Source of the DNA: Clostridium sp. K13
Lineage (GTDB): Bacteria; Bacillota; Clostridia; Clostridiales; Clostridiaceae
Reading direction: 5' to 3'
Assembly: GCF_019734195.1 (NCBI RefSeq)
Contig: NZ_JAASHM010000013.1
Span: 25,596-89,595, forward strand
DNA length: 64,000 nucleotides
Shown here one piece after another: positions 63,209 through 64,000 of this stretch; the stretch's first letter is position 1; each line of letters begins with the position of its first letter. Below the pieces are notes generated by a model. The model saw only the letters and a program-made list of their open reading frames with translations, had not been told where the DNA came from and did no database searches. The translations under genes were made by a program, and so were the position numbers.

Positions 63209-63835
63209 ATGAAATTATTATTTTTCGATACTGAAACAACTAGTGTAAGACCTGGACATATATGTCAGTTAAGTTATATAACAGTAGATACATCTACTAA
63301 ACCACAAACAACTATAGGAAAAAACTTTTTCTTTACTGTTGATGAAATGGATCCTGCTGCACAAGAAGTTCATGGCTTTTCACTAGAAAAACTATATGAA
63401 TTATCTGATGGATTAGAATTTTTAGAGCAAATTCAAGATTTTATGAGTGATTTTTTTGATGCTGATTTCGTTATTGGGCACAATGTTCAATTTGATGTTA
63501 AATTTTTAAAACATGAAGTTAATTCCTTATACGAAGCTGGAATGATAGATTCAACTTGGGAACCTAAAAGAACATTTTGTACTATGGCTTATTATAAAAA
63601 TATATGTAAAATTCCTTCTCCAAATGGTAATGGAATTAAAAACCCAAAACTTTCTGAAACAATTAATTATTTAGGAATTACCGATGAATCAATTGCAAAA
63701 AAAGCTGATGAGTTATTCCAAGGTAGTGGAAATTATCATGATGCTAGATTTGATACCGCCGCTGTTTATCTTTTAGTTATTGAAGGTATGAAGAAAAAAT
63801 TAATAAAACCTGGCTTTTTCTCAAGCCAACTTTAA
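63209..63835 (+). CDS. DEDDh 3'-5' exonuclease (DnaQ-like)
   Basis: A 208-residue exonuclease of the DnaQ/PolC epsilon fold. Exo I is LFFDTETTS (Asp, Glu), exo II is VIGHNVQFDVKFL (Asp), and exo III is YHDARFDTAAVYLL (His, Asp), so all four acidic residues and the DEDDh histidine are present. It acts on 3' ends of DNA or RNA, as in short proofreading or nuclease proteins of Firmicutes. The start at 63209 follows GGAGG; a TTG frame from 63197 has no separate site. Confidence 0.88.
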   Translation: MKLLFFDTETTSVRPGHICQLSYITVDTSTKPQTTIGKNFFFTVDEMDPAAQEVHGFSLEKLYELSDGLEFLEQIQDFMSDFFDADFVIGHNVQFDVKFLKHEVNSLYEAGMIDSTWEPKRTFCTMAYYKNICKIPSPNGNGIKNPKLSETINYLGITDESIAKKADELFQGSGNYHDARFDTAAVYLLVIEGMKKKLIKPGFFSSQL

Positions 63836-63848
63836 TTTTAATTATATT

Positions 63849-63883
63849 AGCAAGTAATACTTATCTATTAGTTATTACTTGCT
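63849..63883 (+). terminator. Terminator of the exonuclease gene
   Basis: Arms AGCAAGTAATA and TATTACTTGCT with a 13-base loop, then ATTTTTCT. Confidence 0.88.
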
Positions 63884-63923
63884 ATTTTTCTCTTATATAT
63901 AAAAATAGCAGTAAACTTTCCTA

Positions 63924-64000
63924 TGAACTGCCCCCCGTCAAGTAGACAGGGTAAATAATAAAAAATTATGATGCTAAGGTATGACTCCTATATTCAAGTG
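63924..64000 (-). mobile_element. Terminus of an IS3-family (IS150-type) insertion sequence
   Basis: TGAACTGCCCCCCGTCAAGT and the adjoining AGACAGGG (63924-63951) form an IS3/IS150-type terminal inverted repeat (these usually open TG-A-ACTG-CCCC). Fifteen bases on, a minus-strand frame ends with transposase sequence. The rest of the element lies beyond the window. The left flank is CCTA; a target-site duplication cannot be checked here. Confidence 0.65.
63966..64000 (-). CDS. IS3-family transposase, C-terminal end only
   Basis: The minus-strand frame reads LEYRSHTLAS before the stop at 63966-63968, matching the last residues of IS3/IS150 transposases (the usual 'SPVEYRxQxLA' end). The gene continues past the window edge. 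Only ten codons are visible, so the family call is tentative but agrees with the adjacent inverted repeat. Confidence 0.6.
   Translation of the reverse strand, partial: LEYRSHTLAS

Overview
The window is AT-rich, densely packed Firmicutes DNA. Strong AGGAGG-type ribosome sites, a cotJABC spore-coat operon, sortase-anchored glycosidases, gltS, pepT/pepV and a short-form FeoB point to an anaerobic spore-former of Clostridium sensu stricto, probably a gut or host-associated species. It is mostly ordinary chromosome. Scattered decayed genes, one palindromic repeat element and the edge of an IS3-type insertion sequence (at the right end) mark a modest accessory component. I saw no rRNA, tRNA, CRISPR array or prophage.

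Layout. 1-8.5 kb: a PfkB-type kinase, a bicovalent FAD oxidoreductase, a stub of a P-loop gene, the peptidase pair pepV-pepT, gltS, a small zinc ribbon protein and cotJABC. 8.5-15.6 kb: an ABC exporter pair whose ATPase gene has ACG where ATG is expected, a DeoR regulator with a HAD phosphatase, and a PadR / FtsW-RodA-like / VanZ-like operon. 15.6-30.3 kb, carbohydrate and small-molecule functions: a collapsed alpha-galactosidase with its promoter kept, a 2390-residue cell-wall-anchored beta-galactosidase with a LamG-like domain inside the catalytic barrel and nine FIVAR repeats, a paired DMT transporter under a divergent Crp-type regulator, a TtcA-like enzyme, a cold-shock protein and a cell-wall-anchored type I pullulanase. 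30.3-34.3 kb: a VTC-type polyphosphate polymerase and DUF4956 membrane protein, divergent from a beta-helix lipoprotein of the Cthe_2159 type. The shared intergenic region carries 11-bp-periodic hexamers and a repeated dyad.

34.3-47.8 kb: a TM2 protein, a VanY-type carboxypeptidase, an aminotransferase remnant, a patatin-like lipase, a 355-bp palindromic element, an MFS gene broken by one amber codon, a phosphodiesterase-family protein, a lipoprotein / response regulator / histidine kinase operon, a CvfB-like protein, a gamma-carbonic anhydrase and a PHP protein. 47.8-64 kb: an Lrp regulator, a DUF378 protein, an unusual P-loop protein, a ComEC-like MBL protein, an iron-uptake operon (feoA, feoB and a Cys-rich partner) behind a clear promoter and Fur box, an AI-2E family protein, then three adjacent genes that look like pseudoenzymes, an LCP wall-polymer transferase, arginase, a DEDDh exonuclease and the IS end.

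The most unusual features are: an arginyl-tRNA synthetase paralogue of full length with its HIGH motif replaced; next to it a Ppx/GppA-HD protein with weakened phosphatase motifs and an M50 family protein lacking HExxH and the third metal ligand; the VTC/DUF4956/beta-helix locus with its ordered regulatory region; and the 355-bp giant hairpin element between two convergent genes.
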